Shown: positions 1-10,772 of the stretch, one piece after another
Numbering within the stretch: the first letter of the stretch is position 1
How the letters are laid out: the number at the start of each line of letters is the position of its first letter
Assembly (NCBI GenBank): GCA_944472155.2
Contig: OX235277.1
Coordinates: forward strand, 31,134,804-31,198,803
DNA from: Trichobilharzia szidati
Lineage: Eukaryota > Platyhelminthes > Trematoda > Strigeidida > Schistosomatidae
Length of the DNA: 64,000 nt
Reading direction: 5' to 3'
The notes under the pieces: generated by a model
Databases searched by the model: none
Told to the model about the DNA's origin: nothing
The model's input: only the letters and a program-made list of their open reading frames with translations
Made by a program: the position numbers and the translations under genes

Positions 1-1055
1 GGTTTGACATTGTTGAAAATCAGAATTTCATTCCTCGTGCTTAGTGAGACAGATTTGCACGCTCTTCGCAGATTGCTGAATGTCTGTTTAATGCTTTTAC
101 CATCTTAATTTTGACATCCTAACTTGTGCAGTCTGTAGTGAAGATGATGTCGCATATATTAGTTAAATTTTCCCATTGGTGGTGAATGATGCCTGTTGTT
201 GTTATCTGGGAGTTATCAGCACCTTTGCCTTCTCTAGATTTGCTCAGATTGCTGTCTTTGCTTCTTCTTCTTCCGCCAACTTGTTGGTTTTTCCCCGTAC
301 ATCTCCACGCTTGTGTGACGTTATAGATATATCATCCCCGTAGTACACACCTTCCAGTGTCTTCTCGTCAGCTAAACGTACATCAACCTTCTTGCTGCCC
401 ATGGCTGCTTGCACGGTCCAATCAACCAGAAGCATCAGCAGTGATAGTTGACAGCTTCATTTTATCCTTGTTTACACTGGACCTGCCACTAAGAATCACT
501 TGACATGCGATATGACCATATAGCTCTTGACCGATACTTCATGAAGATTCAGAGCACTCCGTAGTGAAGTTGTTCCCGAATCACTCGATGGTCAATGCCA
601 CAGAAATCCCCTACAAGGTCGATGAAGTTAAGGTAGAGATTTGACTGCCATGTAATGTTCTGTCAGCTGATGATGTATAGTGATGTAGTTTTATGCGTAC
701 AAGACATACTTTTCGTAAATTGAATTTGTTTGTGGCTGAGTTTTGCACCGAAAGAATCTCGCAATCCCAAAAAATTAGGTGTCATGGACTACGGATTATT
801 CCAAACCAGTTTTGGCAACGGACTAATTCCCCTTTTTTGGTAGTTCGACAAGACAGACTTTCTTCCAGTTGATCGACACCATTCCTTCATTCCAATACTT
901 CTGCAATAGTGGCATGAGCATATCTGATCAGATCATTATGTCAGTTTTCAAAGTTTCTATGGAATTCTACCCGGTCGCTTTAAAAAGTTTTCAGTAACTA
1001 TGCGGCATTCAAGAATTCTGCTTTTGCGAGCTGATTAGTGGAAGGAGTATTCTGC
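1..1055 (-). mobile_element. RTE-like non-LTR retrotransposon fragment (reverse transcriptase part), decayed
   Basis: Read on the minus strand, this stretch encodes broken pieces of a reverse transcriptase. The YYGDD motif (the catalytic YxDD box) is in the open frame at 244-435, followed by SITSHK, which matches the ADG/EDD boxes of the other RTE-like copies here (24.9 kb and 21.8 kb). Bases 480-660 and 740-930 align in order with 25.1-25.3 kb and 25.5-25.6 kb of the longer copy, so this is the same family. Frameshifts and stops separate the pieces. The copy runs off the left edge. Exact family (SR2 or Perere-3 type) not determined. Confidence 0.75.
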
Positions 1056-1184
1056 ATGGCTAACTAGCTTCCCGAGGGGGTTAACTAGCAGGTGACAGTT
1101 TACATTTTCGGTTCCAGTTGCGTGCCACAGATGTGGAACAAAACCTCATATTGAATCCAAGAAATCACAGATTGCGTACTCGGA

Positions 1185-1490
1185 CTAAAAAATGTGCCCT
1201 CCCCCTCCGGTCCCCTAGTAGGGCTAACAAACACTCTACAGAAATTTGCATTTGTTGGCTTGAATGGGAGTTGCGTCGGAGGGTAGACAATGTAGGTATA
1301 GGTAGTGCAAGAAGATTGACCGAAGGTCAGATGAGACATTGTGAGCACATGCACACACAACAGAAGTAACAGAAAAGAACGATGCACATGGGAAAGGGTA
1401 ATAAGAAATATTATGGAATCGTGAGGCGTAAAATATAAGTGGGATATATAAGGCCACCACAGCCGCCTAGAACTAGTTCACTTAATCGAT
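1185..1490 (+). repeat. Dispersed repeat with TATA-like box (arm terminus; copies at 28335 and in right arm)
   Basis: About 300 bp matching 28335-28620 (+) at high identity, and mirrored at 11212-11496 (-). It contains GATATATAAGG at about 1443-1453, resembling a TATA box, followed by a conserved AACTAGTTCACTT motif where similarity to the 28-kb copy stops. It could be the terminal or 5' region of a retroelement. I cannot assign it. Confidence 0.6.
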
Positions 1491-1929
1491 GAATGCACAG
1501 CAGCGTATGCATTTCTTGTAAACACCAGTTTATACGAAATATAAATTTTAAAAAAGCCTTGGAAGACTGTCTTAATATGGCAGAATCTGAAGAAGGCAAA
1601 AGAGTTCTGGAAATGGCTGATCGTTCCACCAGACGAGCGATTATATAGCATATCTCCAATTTGAAGTGGCGCCACCTGCTTCACATTGTAGGCATTTGCG
1701 CGGTTAAGTTGACTTGAGTTGGGGCTAGTTGTCCAGGCAAATGCAGTTGTCGTAATTTTGGTGCTTATTTGGCTCTTTTCGGGTGAATTTATATGAAAAT
1801 TGGGTGACTGTAAGCTATGGCAGCCCTAGACGAAACTACCTCTAGCGACCAATCAGATTCGTAAGAAGCAGAAGTGCGCAATTTGAAATAAACGTCTATA
1901 TGCAAGTAATGCAACGTTAAAATTGGCTA

Positions 1930-2330
1930 CACAGGATAATATTCTTGTATATGTTCCAAAGAATCCTCCGAGTTTCTCACGAGAGTCCTCATAGTTAGGT
2001 TAAACCAATTTCTGTAAATAAATTCGTTAAGGTCATCAATCCGTTCATTAGGTAGTTTCGTTTTGGGCCGCTATAGTTCAGAGTCACCTGAAAATTGTTG
2101 TTTGATATTGTTCTTGAGCAATCAGGTATTGTTTGTGCGGCAGGACGCTTAAATATATGTTTCATGCGCACATTTCCTCGAGTGACTTTTGAAAAATTTC
2201 TTTGCAGCTTGCTGGCAACCTGTACTTGGTTGTAAATTCTCTGATCAGCTGTTTTGCAGTACCCATTTCTGTTGCAGAAACCGAAGAATACGGTTGATAT
2301 TGAATTCGTGCCTCTCACAAGCTCACTATA
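1930..2330 (-). repeat. Dispersed repeat, copy related to 61535-62170 (left-arm copy)
   Basis: In minus orientation it shares long blocks with 61535-62170: a motif around the CTATAGCGGCCC-type block, the GGTTTAACCTAACTATGAGGACT-type block and a conserved end. The 61-kb copy has about 300 extra bases between the first two blocks. Family unknown. Confidence 0.55.
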
Positions 2331-3180
2331 ATGCCGAATTAAACCTCACCAATTCTGATTTAACTCTAAAATTTTATAATGATTAAATTCTGAAACTGCT
2401 CTGAAGTGGTTCAAGCTCACAGACTAGAACTGAGTGCTGGCGTGCAGCATGACTGGCACTAATTCAGCACCCTGTTCTTTTTCTAGGCATTTTCAGGAGT
2501 AGATCAGAACCTACTGGGTTTGCTTGTCGGCGTTGTCCCAGCCCTCACAGCTTATATTAAGCACTGACTAGCATTACTTCAGAACGAAAAGACTTAATTC
2601 AACACATATTGGCAATTTTTCAGCTTAATTTCACCCCTCGCAGTCCATATTCAGCACTCACTAGCATTACTTCAGATTCTAGTCTTATTTTTAAGATTTT
2701 GTGGCATTAATTAAGCACCCAGAGCTCTTTTTTAAGCACGATCAGCGTTATTTAAGTACATAGAAGGCAGATAAAACATTCATTTACCACAAAAAGGAAT
2801 TATCGACACATAAGTTAGAATAGATTTACAAACTGTTGTAAGCTTGGGCTGCACTTTTGTGTTGTGTTTTGATTGATAAAAGCCAATGGAATCTATAGAT
2901 ACAAGCAAAGATTGGTGTTTATATGAAGGTAGAAACTGCAATGTTTTGCGAGCCCCTGCAACATTCGCTGTTCTATGCCAAGAATTTTAACTGAGATAAA
3001 TACACACTACAATATATTCTAGTACTTTGCTTGATTTGAATAACATCCTTGGGATTAGGTACGTAAAGACACCTGAGGTGTACGCCATTTTGCCTTTTAT
3101 TGAGTTTGCTTTCATAGACTTCCCGCTTTTTGCTATTATCCTGAAGTCATATTATGTGCGTTTGTACGACGGCGATTCTC
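2331..3180. other. Arm DNA without a recognised feature
   Basis: AT-rich, no convincing open frame or known repeat. A short motif with 'agcactgactagcattacttcag' character recurs two or three times between 2530 and 2700, suggesting an old local duplication. Mirrored at 9522-10371. Confidence 0.4.
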
Positions 3181-3221
3181 AAGATTATCTTGCAATCGTG
3201 TAGACGTAGTATCCTGCATTT

Positions 3222-3506
3222 ATGAAGGCTATGGACGTAAGGTTAAGAAACAGTTGCTGTATCCACTTAGGGAGGACCCATCAATGTCTGCAAGTAAGGG
3301 CTTCAGAGCATATTGCTAAATGCCTGCAGAAGCAAATAGAGTCGCCAGAAGCTATTAATAGTGAGAACAGGAGACCTAGCTCCTCTATTGCGAAACATAT
3401 TATAAAGACAGGACATAAAATTGATGTTTACACGTCTTTTAAATCCATCTATAAAACGTGTTTGGGGAGTATCCTAAAGATTTTGGAAGCCCTAGCTGGC
3501 AATTAG
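3222..3506 (+). pseudogene. Penelope-like element, GIY-YIG endonuclease remnant (left arm)
   Basis: The 94-residue open frame resembles the C-terminal GIY-YIG part of the intact Penelope-like protein at 30.1 kb: HLGRT aligns with RYVGRT, then ASEHI with ITEHL, SSIAKHI with SSILEHL, and KTGH with ESGH. The catalytic Arg of GRT and the later His are kept, but the first GIY strand is degraded and the reverse transcriptase is missing. It is more diverged than the 30-kb element, so it probably belongs to another subfamily. Confidence 0.6.
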
Positions 3507-3579
3507 GAAGTTTAAACCACCTTTACGCGTTCAAGAGCAATTCGTTATCACACTAAAGCAACCTTCCTTGGTAAACTTT

Positions 3580-3782
3580 GTTTATTTTATTTATTTTTTT
3601 TATTTTTGATTTACAGCTTCATTCCACACCGTATTTTCAGTACAAGTGTGGAATTTTCAGCATGGATATCGGTTGCCCAAATTCAGGCATACCATAGATA
3701 TCGGGTGTGCGCCGGCAGGGGATCGAACCCCGGACCATGTGAATGGTCGGCGAGAGTCCTAACCACTGTGCCACCGACGCAC
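3580..3782 (-). mobile_element. tRNA-derived SINE, family A (left arm)
   Basis: In minus orientation the head reads GCGTCGGTGGCACAGTGGTT (A-box region) and later GGTTCGATCCC (B box), as in a tRNA-derived promoter. A unique body follows, with the GATATC/TGAATTTGGGC blocks, and then an A/T-rich AAATAAA-type tail. Matching copies lie at 28717-28915 and 53451-53617. Confidence 0.8.
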
Positions 3783-3783
3783 A

Positions 3784-3932
3784 CGGTTGTAACAACAGAA
3801 GACAAGGGCCAGGCAATAGATCGTTTATTAAGGAAAATCAACACATATTTATAGATTTCAATGTACATTATTGTAGATTATTGTTAGTGTAAAATACAGT
3901 CTTTTGATTGGTTGTTTCTCACAGAAAGTTAA
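3784..3932 (+). repeat. Short dispersed repeat (left arm), copy also at 44264
   Basis: About 148 bp starting GTTGTAACAACAGAAGACAAGG and ending CACAGAAAGTTAAC. It is nearly identical to 44264-44407, where it is not next to a SINE. A diverged relative lies at 53255-53350. Mirrored at 8770-8918. It may be part of a terminal repeat of an unidentified retroelement. Confidence 0.6.
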
Positions 3933-4471
3933 CTATTTTCAGTACCTATATTTTCGGAGGATGGTCTATAACGAAGCATACTAATGAAGTAGTCAAAGGT
4001 TAGAACTATCCGTTAAAATTGAAACAGGTGCCTACGTAATGGAGAACTGATACTTCGAAAATCGAAACATCACGCAAGTGATAAGGTTATTAACATCGTT
4101 TACATGCGAACGGTTGAAATTACATATTTAGAAGTAATGGTAACTTGTTGATAGTTTAGGGGATGTTTTGTATGATGGGAACAAAGGTGGGACAGTATAA
4201 CTGCATGCATGGATAAGCAACATCAACTGGCTAGTATATAAACATATATCTCGAAGTAAAACACAATCGGGTGAGGCATTTCGAAGACAAGAGTAGAGCA
4301 GTCTCCTGAAAATTCTAATTTAGTGAGTAACTAAACTTGTCTTCGAACTGAGTTGAAAGTAAACAGCTTGTTGATAGGATAAGTGATTATTAATATTATT
4401 CAATTACGTTAGAATAAGTGTATCCAATTACTAGTTCACTCATAATTCTGTCTTTTGAATAAGCTAGCAGC
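3933..4471. other. Arm DNA without a recognised feature
   Basis: AT-rich sequence with a TATATAAACATATA block near 4235 but no supported gene or known repeat. Mirrored at 8231-8769. Confidence 0.35.
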
Positions 4472-4657
4472 ATGGCGCCTACTTTTAGTTTTGAATTACT
4501 AAGTGAAGGTGGAAATCCCTAGAAATTTCTTGATAAAAAGATTAAATTGTCACCAGAGTCAATATACATATTCACATCTAGAAAATACTTATATTTGGAG
4601 TTGGTTTCCATACAACCAAAACAGAATGAAATTGTCCCGCATGCTCAAGGTCATTGA
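4472..4657 (+). pseudogene. Broken exon-like open frame of unknown gene, left arm
   Basis: Starting at ATG 4472, the frame runs 61 codons, interrupted once by TAG at codon 17 (4520-4522), and ends at TGA 4655. The composition (MAPTFSFELLSEGG..., then a K/L-rich stretch) looks coding. A second exon-like frame follows in the same direction at 5129. I do not recognise the protein. It could be a retrocopied or duplicated gene fragment, or chance. Mirror copy at 8045-8230. Confidence 0.3.
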
Positions 4658-5128
4658 AATAGGCACCTGAAGGTTACTTTCGTCCATATTAGTCAGCCAT
4701 GTTGAACTGACGTCCTTAACCGTTCGTTCACACATTGGCTTTTACGTTTATCCTGCAGTTATTCACAACTTATCTTGATGCACAATGTCCGCAAATGTCT
4801 CGTTTTACCTCACTTTTGTTTCCATTGCTGTTAAAATTAGTTATTTTGTTTGTTTCGAAAGTTTTTATCACCAGATCAGTTCATCCATTTCATCTTAATT
4901 GTTTCCTAAATTGCAGTCATTCGTGGTCTCATTGCTTTAGTTGTTTTTCAGCTGTTTTGAAATAATACTGTGTAGAAGTTTTGGAAAATATGCACGTGAC
5001 CATGTACGGGTGACAAAAGCCACTGTTTTCAGTTCATTTGTTGGTTGCCGTTATTATTGCTGGCTCAATTGGTTACTTAATATGTAGAAATCTGGAAAAA
5101 ACAATGTCTTTCACTTTCATGTTTACAG

Positions 5129-5234
5129 CATGCAACAATCTACGAGTCGATCTGGTGAAGAGAATACAATCAGAGTTGATATTAGCAAGGTTTTCGAGGA
5201 GCATATTAAACCGTGAGAATTAAGGACATTGTTG
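5129..5234 (+). pseudogene. Exon-like fragment, truncated by LINE B (left arm)
   Basis: It follows a TTTACAG acceptor-like site. From the ATG at 5130 a charged frame (MQQSTSRSGEEN...) runs to a TGA, then continues open until the palindrome breaks off at 5234 and LINE B starts. The intact right-arm counterpart is at 7406-7573. The two arms differ here at 5167 (C, versus A in the mirrored strand), changing one residue. Confidence 0.3.
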
Positions 5235-7325
5235 GAAGCTGAAAAAGCTTTAAAGGAAACTAAAAATAAGTATTCGTTCTGACCATGAACAGCGGTCCTT
5301 GACAAAGGCGATAGAGATTGAAAGGGCATTCGCGACTGGTAACATCAGACAACTATTTAGGCTCATCGGGGAAATGATAAGGGGAACAATCTCTGGAAAA
5401 ATGGCCCTATAATTACCTTCCAAGATAGACGACTGGAACGCTGGGAAGAACACTTCGAGGAGCAGTTTAATTGGCCTACAGCCATGCTTAACTAACCGAA
5501 CATCCAACACCTGCCTGAATAGGATATAGACACAGGTCCACCGTCCCAAAAATGAGGTTACTAAGGCTGTCACTAATCTGAAATGAGGCAAAGCAGCAGG
5601 ACCTGATGGAATGGCCACAGAGGTAATTAAGGATGGCGGAGACAGTTTATTGTCTGCGTTAACTGAGGTACTAGGTAGCGTCTGGGAATCAGAGGAATTC
5701 CCATCGGGTTGGTGTAAGTCACTGATCATCCCGATATACAAGAAGGGAGACAAGTCTTCCTGTGATAATCACAGAGGGATTAGCTTGATTAATACGGTAT
5801 CCAAAGTCCTAGGCTCAATAATATTGCGTGGACTAAGTGGTGCTCGGGAGGCACAAACACGAGAAAACCAGGCAGGTTTTAAGCCAGGAAGAGGGTGTAT
5901 TGATCATATCTTCACCCTTCGACAGATTCTAGAACATAGGCATTCTTACTGGCGTCCAACAATCATTATATTCCTTGACCTAAAGGCGGCATTCGATCCT
6001 GGCGACCGAGAGTTACTCTGAAGATGCTTGGCTGCAAAGAGAATGCCGAGAAAATACATTGCACTGATTAAGGCACTCTACTCGAACTCACGCAGCCAGT
6101 CAGGTGAGGGCTTACCGTGAGTTGTCATCTGAAGTGGTGACGGCTAGTGGCGTCCGTCAAGGATGCCCGTCATCCCCATTTCTATTCAACTTCATCATAG
6201 ATGTACTGCTGGAATTAAGTCTAACGGACTACAGCGACTCAGCGATTGACTTGTTACTAGGGAATAATCTCATTGACTTAGAATATGCAGACGATATAAT
6301 CCTTCTAAGTGAAGACGATGACAAAATGCAGAGTCTTCTGAACACCTTGAGCCACAATCTACGAATGTTCGGCATGCGCTTTGCTCCCGCCAAATGAAAG
6401 ATGATGCTACAGGACTGGACGACATTGACTCCTAGCTTAGAAATAGGGAGTGAAGTCGTAGAGCACGTTGACTACTTCACTTATTAAAAGAAGTGGCATC
6501 AGCTCCAACGGGTTGACCACTGACGAAATCTCAGCACGGATACAGAAGGCTCGTTTCGCATATGCCAGTTTACGCCGTCTCTCGCGCAGACGTGATGTCC
6601 GGCTAGCTATCGATCAAAGGCCGTGTGTACTGCTCACCAGTCCGCTCCGTCCTCCTTTATGGCTGGCTGTGAGACCTCGTCATCGAGAGTGGAAGACATG
6701 AAAAGGCTGGCTGTCTTTGATCACAGGTGCCTGTGTTCTATCTCCCGTGTGAAGTGGTATAATGGGGTAAGCAATATTGAGGTTGGGCGTCGAGTGCTAG
6801 GTAAGAAGGGGAAACCAAACGACATGGCTGTGTGAAGCTACATCGACTGAGATGGTTAGGACATGTGTCACGTGTGCCTAGCCATCGCCTTCCTCGACAA
6901 TGGGCAATGTTAGCTGACATAGGGTCAGGCTGGAAAACAGCTAGCGGTGGTCAAACGGAAACATGGCACCGGTCAATGAAATGTACAACAGTTACTTTAA
7001 GCCACGTAAGGAGGTGTAGACTGGCTTCCTGTTTGGGGTCCTCGGGACGGTAAAAACCAATGGCTGGAAACAATCGGTGACATGGCTCAAAATCGTTCTC
7101 AGTGGCACAGATGCATCCACTCCTTGTGACTTATGATTTCCAATTAAACTGTTTTGTTCTCCGTTACTACTATTCCTTTGTCTCACACCTCTGTTCACTG
7201 TCTATACTATGCATTTCTTCTAATTTCTTCTCTTGCTTTTTGTGCTACATGGAGTGTGGCGAATTGAACTTCTGCACAGCGGTGCAAATTTCTGTGTCGA
7301 ATACAGACAGACAGACAGACATATA
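5235..7325 (+). mobile_element. LINE B, 5'-truncated copy forming the palindrome spacer
   Basis: This is the reverse transcriptase half of the LINE seen in longer form at 45746-49549 (-). In order: a linker remnant, RT with KPGRGCIDH and FLDLKAAFD at 5611-6021 (the aspartate box), [11 protein letters not shown] and [10 protein letters not shown] (YADD catalytic box) at 6104-6397, then a C-terminal region (6468-7050) with WLGHVSR. Several stops and frameshifts break it. The 3' end carries an ACAG repeat tail at about 7305-7321, the same tail as the 45.7-kb copy. The 5' truncation point coincides exactly with the left arm end. Confidence 0.85.
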
Positions 7326-7405
7326 AGCACAACAGATGCACACTTCTCATGTTGATCAACTCTGTTTCATTCAGATTCCCTCACAATATATCATGTGTTT
7401 ATTAC
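7326..7405. other. Spacer DNA between LINE B tail and exon-like fragment
   Basis: Single-copy in the window, AT-rich. It holds the donor-like GTAATA on the minus strand and intron-like sequence. This is the only part of the locus where right-arm DNA extends past the LINE insertion. Confidence 0.35.
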
Positions 7406-7573
7406 CTGATAATAGACACTGATGGTATACCCAATTTCTTTAAAAGCTTCAAAGCTTCTTCAACTTGCAACAATGTCCTTAATTCTCACGGTTTAATATG
7501 CTCCTCGAAAACCTTGCTAATATCAACTCTGATTTTATTCTCTTCACCAGATCGACTCGTAGATTGTTGCATG
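7406..7573 (-). pseudogene. Exon-like fragment with splice-like ends (right arm and spacer)
   Basis: On the minus strand, a TTTACAG acceptor-like site precedes an open frame starting MQQSTSRSGEEN. It has one internal TGA (possibly a mutated CGA), then a leucine- and lysine-rich helix-like segment, and ends at a CAG|GTAATA donor-like site near 7405. The inner 62 bp (7406-7467) lie outside the palindrome arm. The protein is not recognised. Confidence 0.35.
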
Positions 7574-8044
7574 CTGTAAACATGAAAGTGAAAGACATTG
7601 TTTTTTCCAGATTTCTACATATTAAGTAACCAATTGAGCCAGCAATAATAACGGCAACCAACAAATGAACTGAAAACAATGGCTTTTGTCACCCGTACAT
7701 GGTCACGTGCATATTTTCCAAAACTTCTACACAGTATTATTTCAAAACAGCTGAAAAACAACTAAAGCAATGAGACCACGAATGACTGCAATTTAGGAAA
7801 CAATTAAGATGAAATGGATGAACTGATCTGGTGATAAAAACTTTCGAAACAAACAAAATAACTAATTTTAACAGCAATGGAAACAAAAGTGAGGTAAAAC
7901 GAGACATTTGCGGACATTGTGCATCAAGATAAGTTGTGAATAACTGCAGGATAAACGTAAAAGCCAATGTGTGAACGAACGGTTAAGGACGTCAGTTCAA
8001 CATGGCTGACTAATATGGACGAAAGTAACCTTCAGGTGCCTATT

Positions 8045-8230
8045 TCAATGACCTTGAGCATGCGGGACAATTTCATTCTGTTTTGGTTGTATGGAAACCA
8101 ACTCCAAATATAAGTATTTTCTAGATGTGAATATGTATATTGACTCTGGTGACAATTTAATCTTTTTATCAAGAAATTTCTAGGGATTTCCACCTTCACT
8201 TAGTAATTCAAAACTAAAAGTAGGCGCCAT
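8045..8230 (-). pseudogene. Broken exon-like open frame of unknown gene, right arm
   Basis: Mirror of 4472-4657 with the same in-frame TAG. The stop therefore predates the arm duplication or was spread by gene conversion. Confidence 0.3.
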
Positions 8231-8769
8231 GCTGCTAGCTTATTCAAAAGACAGAATTATGAGTGAACTAGTAATTGGATACACTTATTCTAACGTAATT
8301 GAATAATATTAATAATCACTTATCCTATCAACAAGCTGTTTACTTTCAACTCAGTTCGAAGACAAGTTTAGTTACTCACTAAATTAGAATTTTCAGGAGA
8401 CTGCTCTACTCTTGTCTTCGAAATGCCTCACCCGATTGTGTTTTACTTCGAGATATATGTTTATATACTAGCCAGTTGATGTTGCTTATCCATGCATGCA
8501 GTTATACTGTCCCACCTTTGTTCCCATCATACAAAACATCCCCTAAACTATCAACAAGTTACCATTACTTCTAAATATGTAATTTCAACCGTTCGCATGT
8601 AAACGATGTTAATAACCTTATCACTTGCGTGATGTTTCGATTTTCGAAGTATCAGTTCTCCATTACGTAGGCACCTGTTTCAATTTTAACGGATAGTTCT
8701 AACCTTTGACTACTTCATTAGTATGCTTCGTTATAGACCATCCTCCGAAAATATAGGTACTGAAAATAG

Positions 8770-8918
8770 TTAACTTTCTGTGAGAAACAACCAATCAAAA
8801 GACTGTATTTTACACTAACAATAATCTACAATAATGTACATTGAAATCTATAAATATGTGTTGATTTTCCTTAATAAACGATCTATTGCCTGGCCCTTGT
8901 CTTCTGTTGTTACAACCG
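8770..8918 (-). repeat. Short dispersed repeat (right arm), copy also at 44264
   Basis: Mirror of 3784-3932 inside the right palindrome arm. Confidence 0.6.
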
Positions 8919-8919
8919 T

Positions 8920-9122
8920 GTGCGTCGGTGGCACAGTGGTTAGGACTCTCGCCGACCATTCACATGGTCCGGGGTTCGATCCCCTGCCGGCGCACACCCG
9001 ATATCTATGGTATGCCTGAATTTGGGCAACCGATATCCATGCTGAAAATTCCACACTTGTACTGAAAATACGGTGTGGAATGAAGCTGTAAATCAAAAAT
9101 AAAAAAAATAAATAAAATAAAC
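8920..9122 (+). mobile_element. tRNA-derived SINE, family A (right arm)
   Basis: Mirror image of the 3580-3782 copy: A-box and B-box head at about 8926-8990, body, and a tail of AAATAAA-type repeats ending near 9122. Confidence 0.8.
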
Positions 9123-9195
9123 AAAGTTTACCAAGGAAGGTTGCTTTAGTGTGATAACGAATTGCTCTTGAACGCGTAAAGGTGGTTTAAACTTC

Positions 9196-9480
9196 CTAAT
9201 TGCCAGCTAGGGCTTCCAAAATCTTTAGGATACTCCCCAAACACGTTTTATAGATGGATTTAAAAGACGTGTAAACATCAATTTTATGTCCTGTCTTTAT
9301 AATATGTTTCGCAATAGAGGAGCTAGGTCTCCTGTTCTCACTATTAATAGCTTCTGGCGACTCTATTTGCTTCTGCAGGCATTTAGCAATATGCTCTGAA
9401 GCCCTTACTTGCAGACATTGATGGGTCCTCCCTAAGTGGATACAGCAACTGTTTCTTAACCTTACGTCCATAGCCTTCAT
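9196..9480 (-). pseudogene. Penelope-like element, GIY-YIG endonuclease remnant (right arm)
   Basis: Identical mirror copy of the 3222-3506 remnant; the protein translation does not differ by a single residue. It arose with the palindrome and not by separate retrotransposition. Confidence 0.6.
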
Positions 9481-10371
9481 AAATGCAGGATACTACGTCT
9501 ACACGATTGCAAGATAATCTTGAGAATCGCCGTCGTACAAACGCACATAATATGACTTCAGGATAATAGCAAAAAGCGGGAAGTCTATGAAAGCAAACTC
9601 AATAAAAGGCAAAATGGCGTACACCTCAGGTGTCTTTACGTACCTAATCCCAAGGATGTTATTCAAATCAAGCAAAGTACTAGAATATATTGTAGTGTGT
9701 ATTTATCTCAGTTAAAATTCTTGGCATAGAACAGCGAATGTTGCAGGGGCTCGCAAAACATTGCAGTTTCTACCTTCATATAAACACCAATCTTTGCTTG
9801 TATCTATAGATTCCATTGGCCTTTATCAATCAAAACACAACACAAAAGTGCAGCCCAAGCTTACAACAGTTTGTAAATCTATTCTAACTTATGTGTCGAT
9901 AATTCCTTTTTGTGGTAAATGAATGTTTTATCTGCCTTCTATGTACTTAAATAACGCTGATCGTGCTTAAAAAAGAGCTCTGGGTGCTTAATTAATGCCA
10001 CAAAATCTTAAAAATAAGACTAGAATCTGAAGTAATGCTAGTGAGTGCTGAATATGGACTGCGAGGGGTGAAATTAAGCTGAAAAATTGCCAATATGTGT
10101 TGAATTAAGTCTTTTCGTTCTGAAGTAATGCTAGTCAGTGCTTAATATAAGCTGTGAGGGCTGGGACAACGCCGACAAGCAAACCCAGTAGGTTCTGATC
10201 TACTCCTGAAAATGCCTAGAAAAAGAACAGGGTGCTGAATTAGTGCCAGTCATGCTGCACGCCAGCACTCAGTTCTAGTCTGTGAGCTTGAACCACTTCA
10301 GAGCAGTTTCAGAATTTAATCATTATAAAATTTTAGAGTTAAATCAGAATTGGTGAGGTTTAATTCGGCAT

Positions 10372-10772
10372 TATAGTGAGCTTGTGAGAGGCACGAATTC
10401 AATATCAACCGTATTCTTCGGTTTCTGCAACAGAAATGGGTACTGCAAAACAGCTGATCAGAGAATTTACAACCAAGTACAGGTTGCCAGCAAGCTGCAA
10501 AGAAATTTTTCAAAAGTCACTCGAGGAAATGTGCGCATGAAACATATATTTAAGCGTCCTGCCGCACAAACAATACCTGATTGCTCAAGAACAATATCAA
10601 ACAACAATTTTCAGGTGACTCTGAACTATAGCGGCCCAAAACGAAACTACCTAATGAACGGATTGATGACCTTAACGAATTTATTTACAGAAATTGGTTT
10701 AACCTAACTATGAGGACTCTCGTGAGAAACTCGGAGGATTCTTTGGAACATATACAAGAATATTATCCTGTG
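10372..10772 (+). repeat. Dispersed repeat related to 61535-62170 (right-arm copy)
   Basis: Mirror image of 1930-2330 inside the right palindrome arm, in the same orientation as the diverged copy at 61.5 kb. Confidence 0.55.

Larger units (their letters stand above)
1206..5234 (+). repeat. Left arm of giant inverted repeat (4,029 bp)
   Basis: Every base pairs with the right arm at position 12702 minus x, with no insertion or deletion. Substitutions seen by eye are at 1214, 2881, 5023 and 5167. Homology ends outward at 1206 and inward at 5234, where LINE B sequence begins. The outer end continues a dispersed repeat that starts near 1185, so the left outer boundary is the natural continuation and the right one is a break. 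Confidence 0.95.

Noticed and set aside
3683..3868. 61-codon open frame repeated in both palindrome arms
   Set aside because: Translation of a family A SINE head, seen wherever that SINE occurs.
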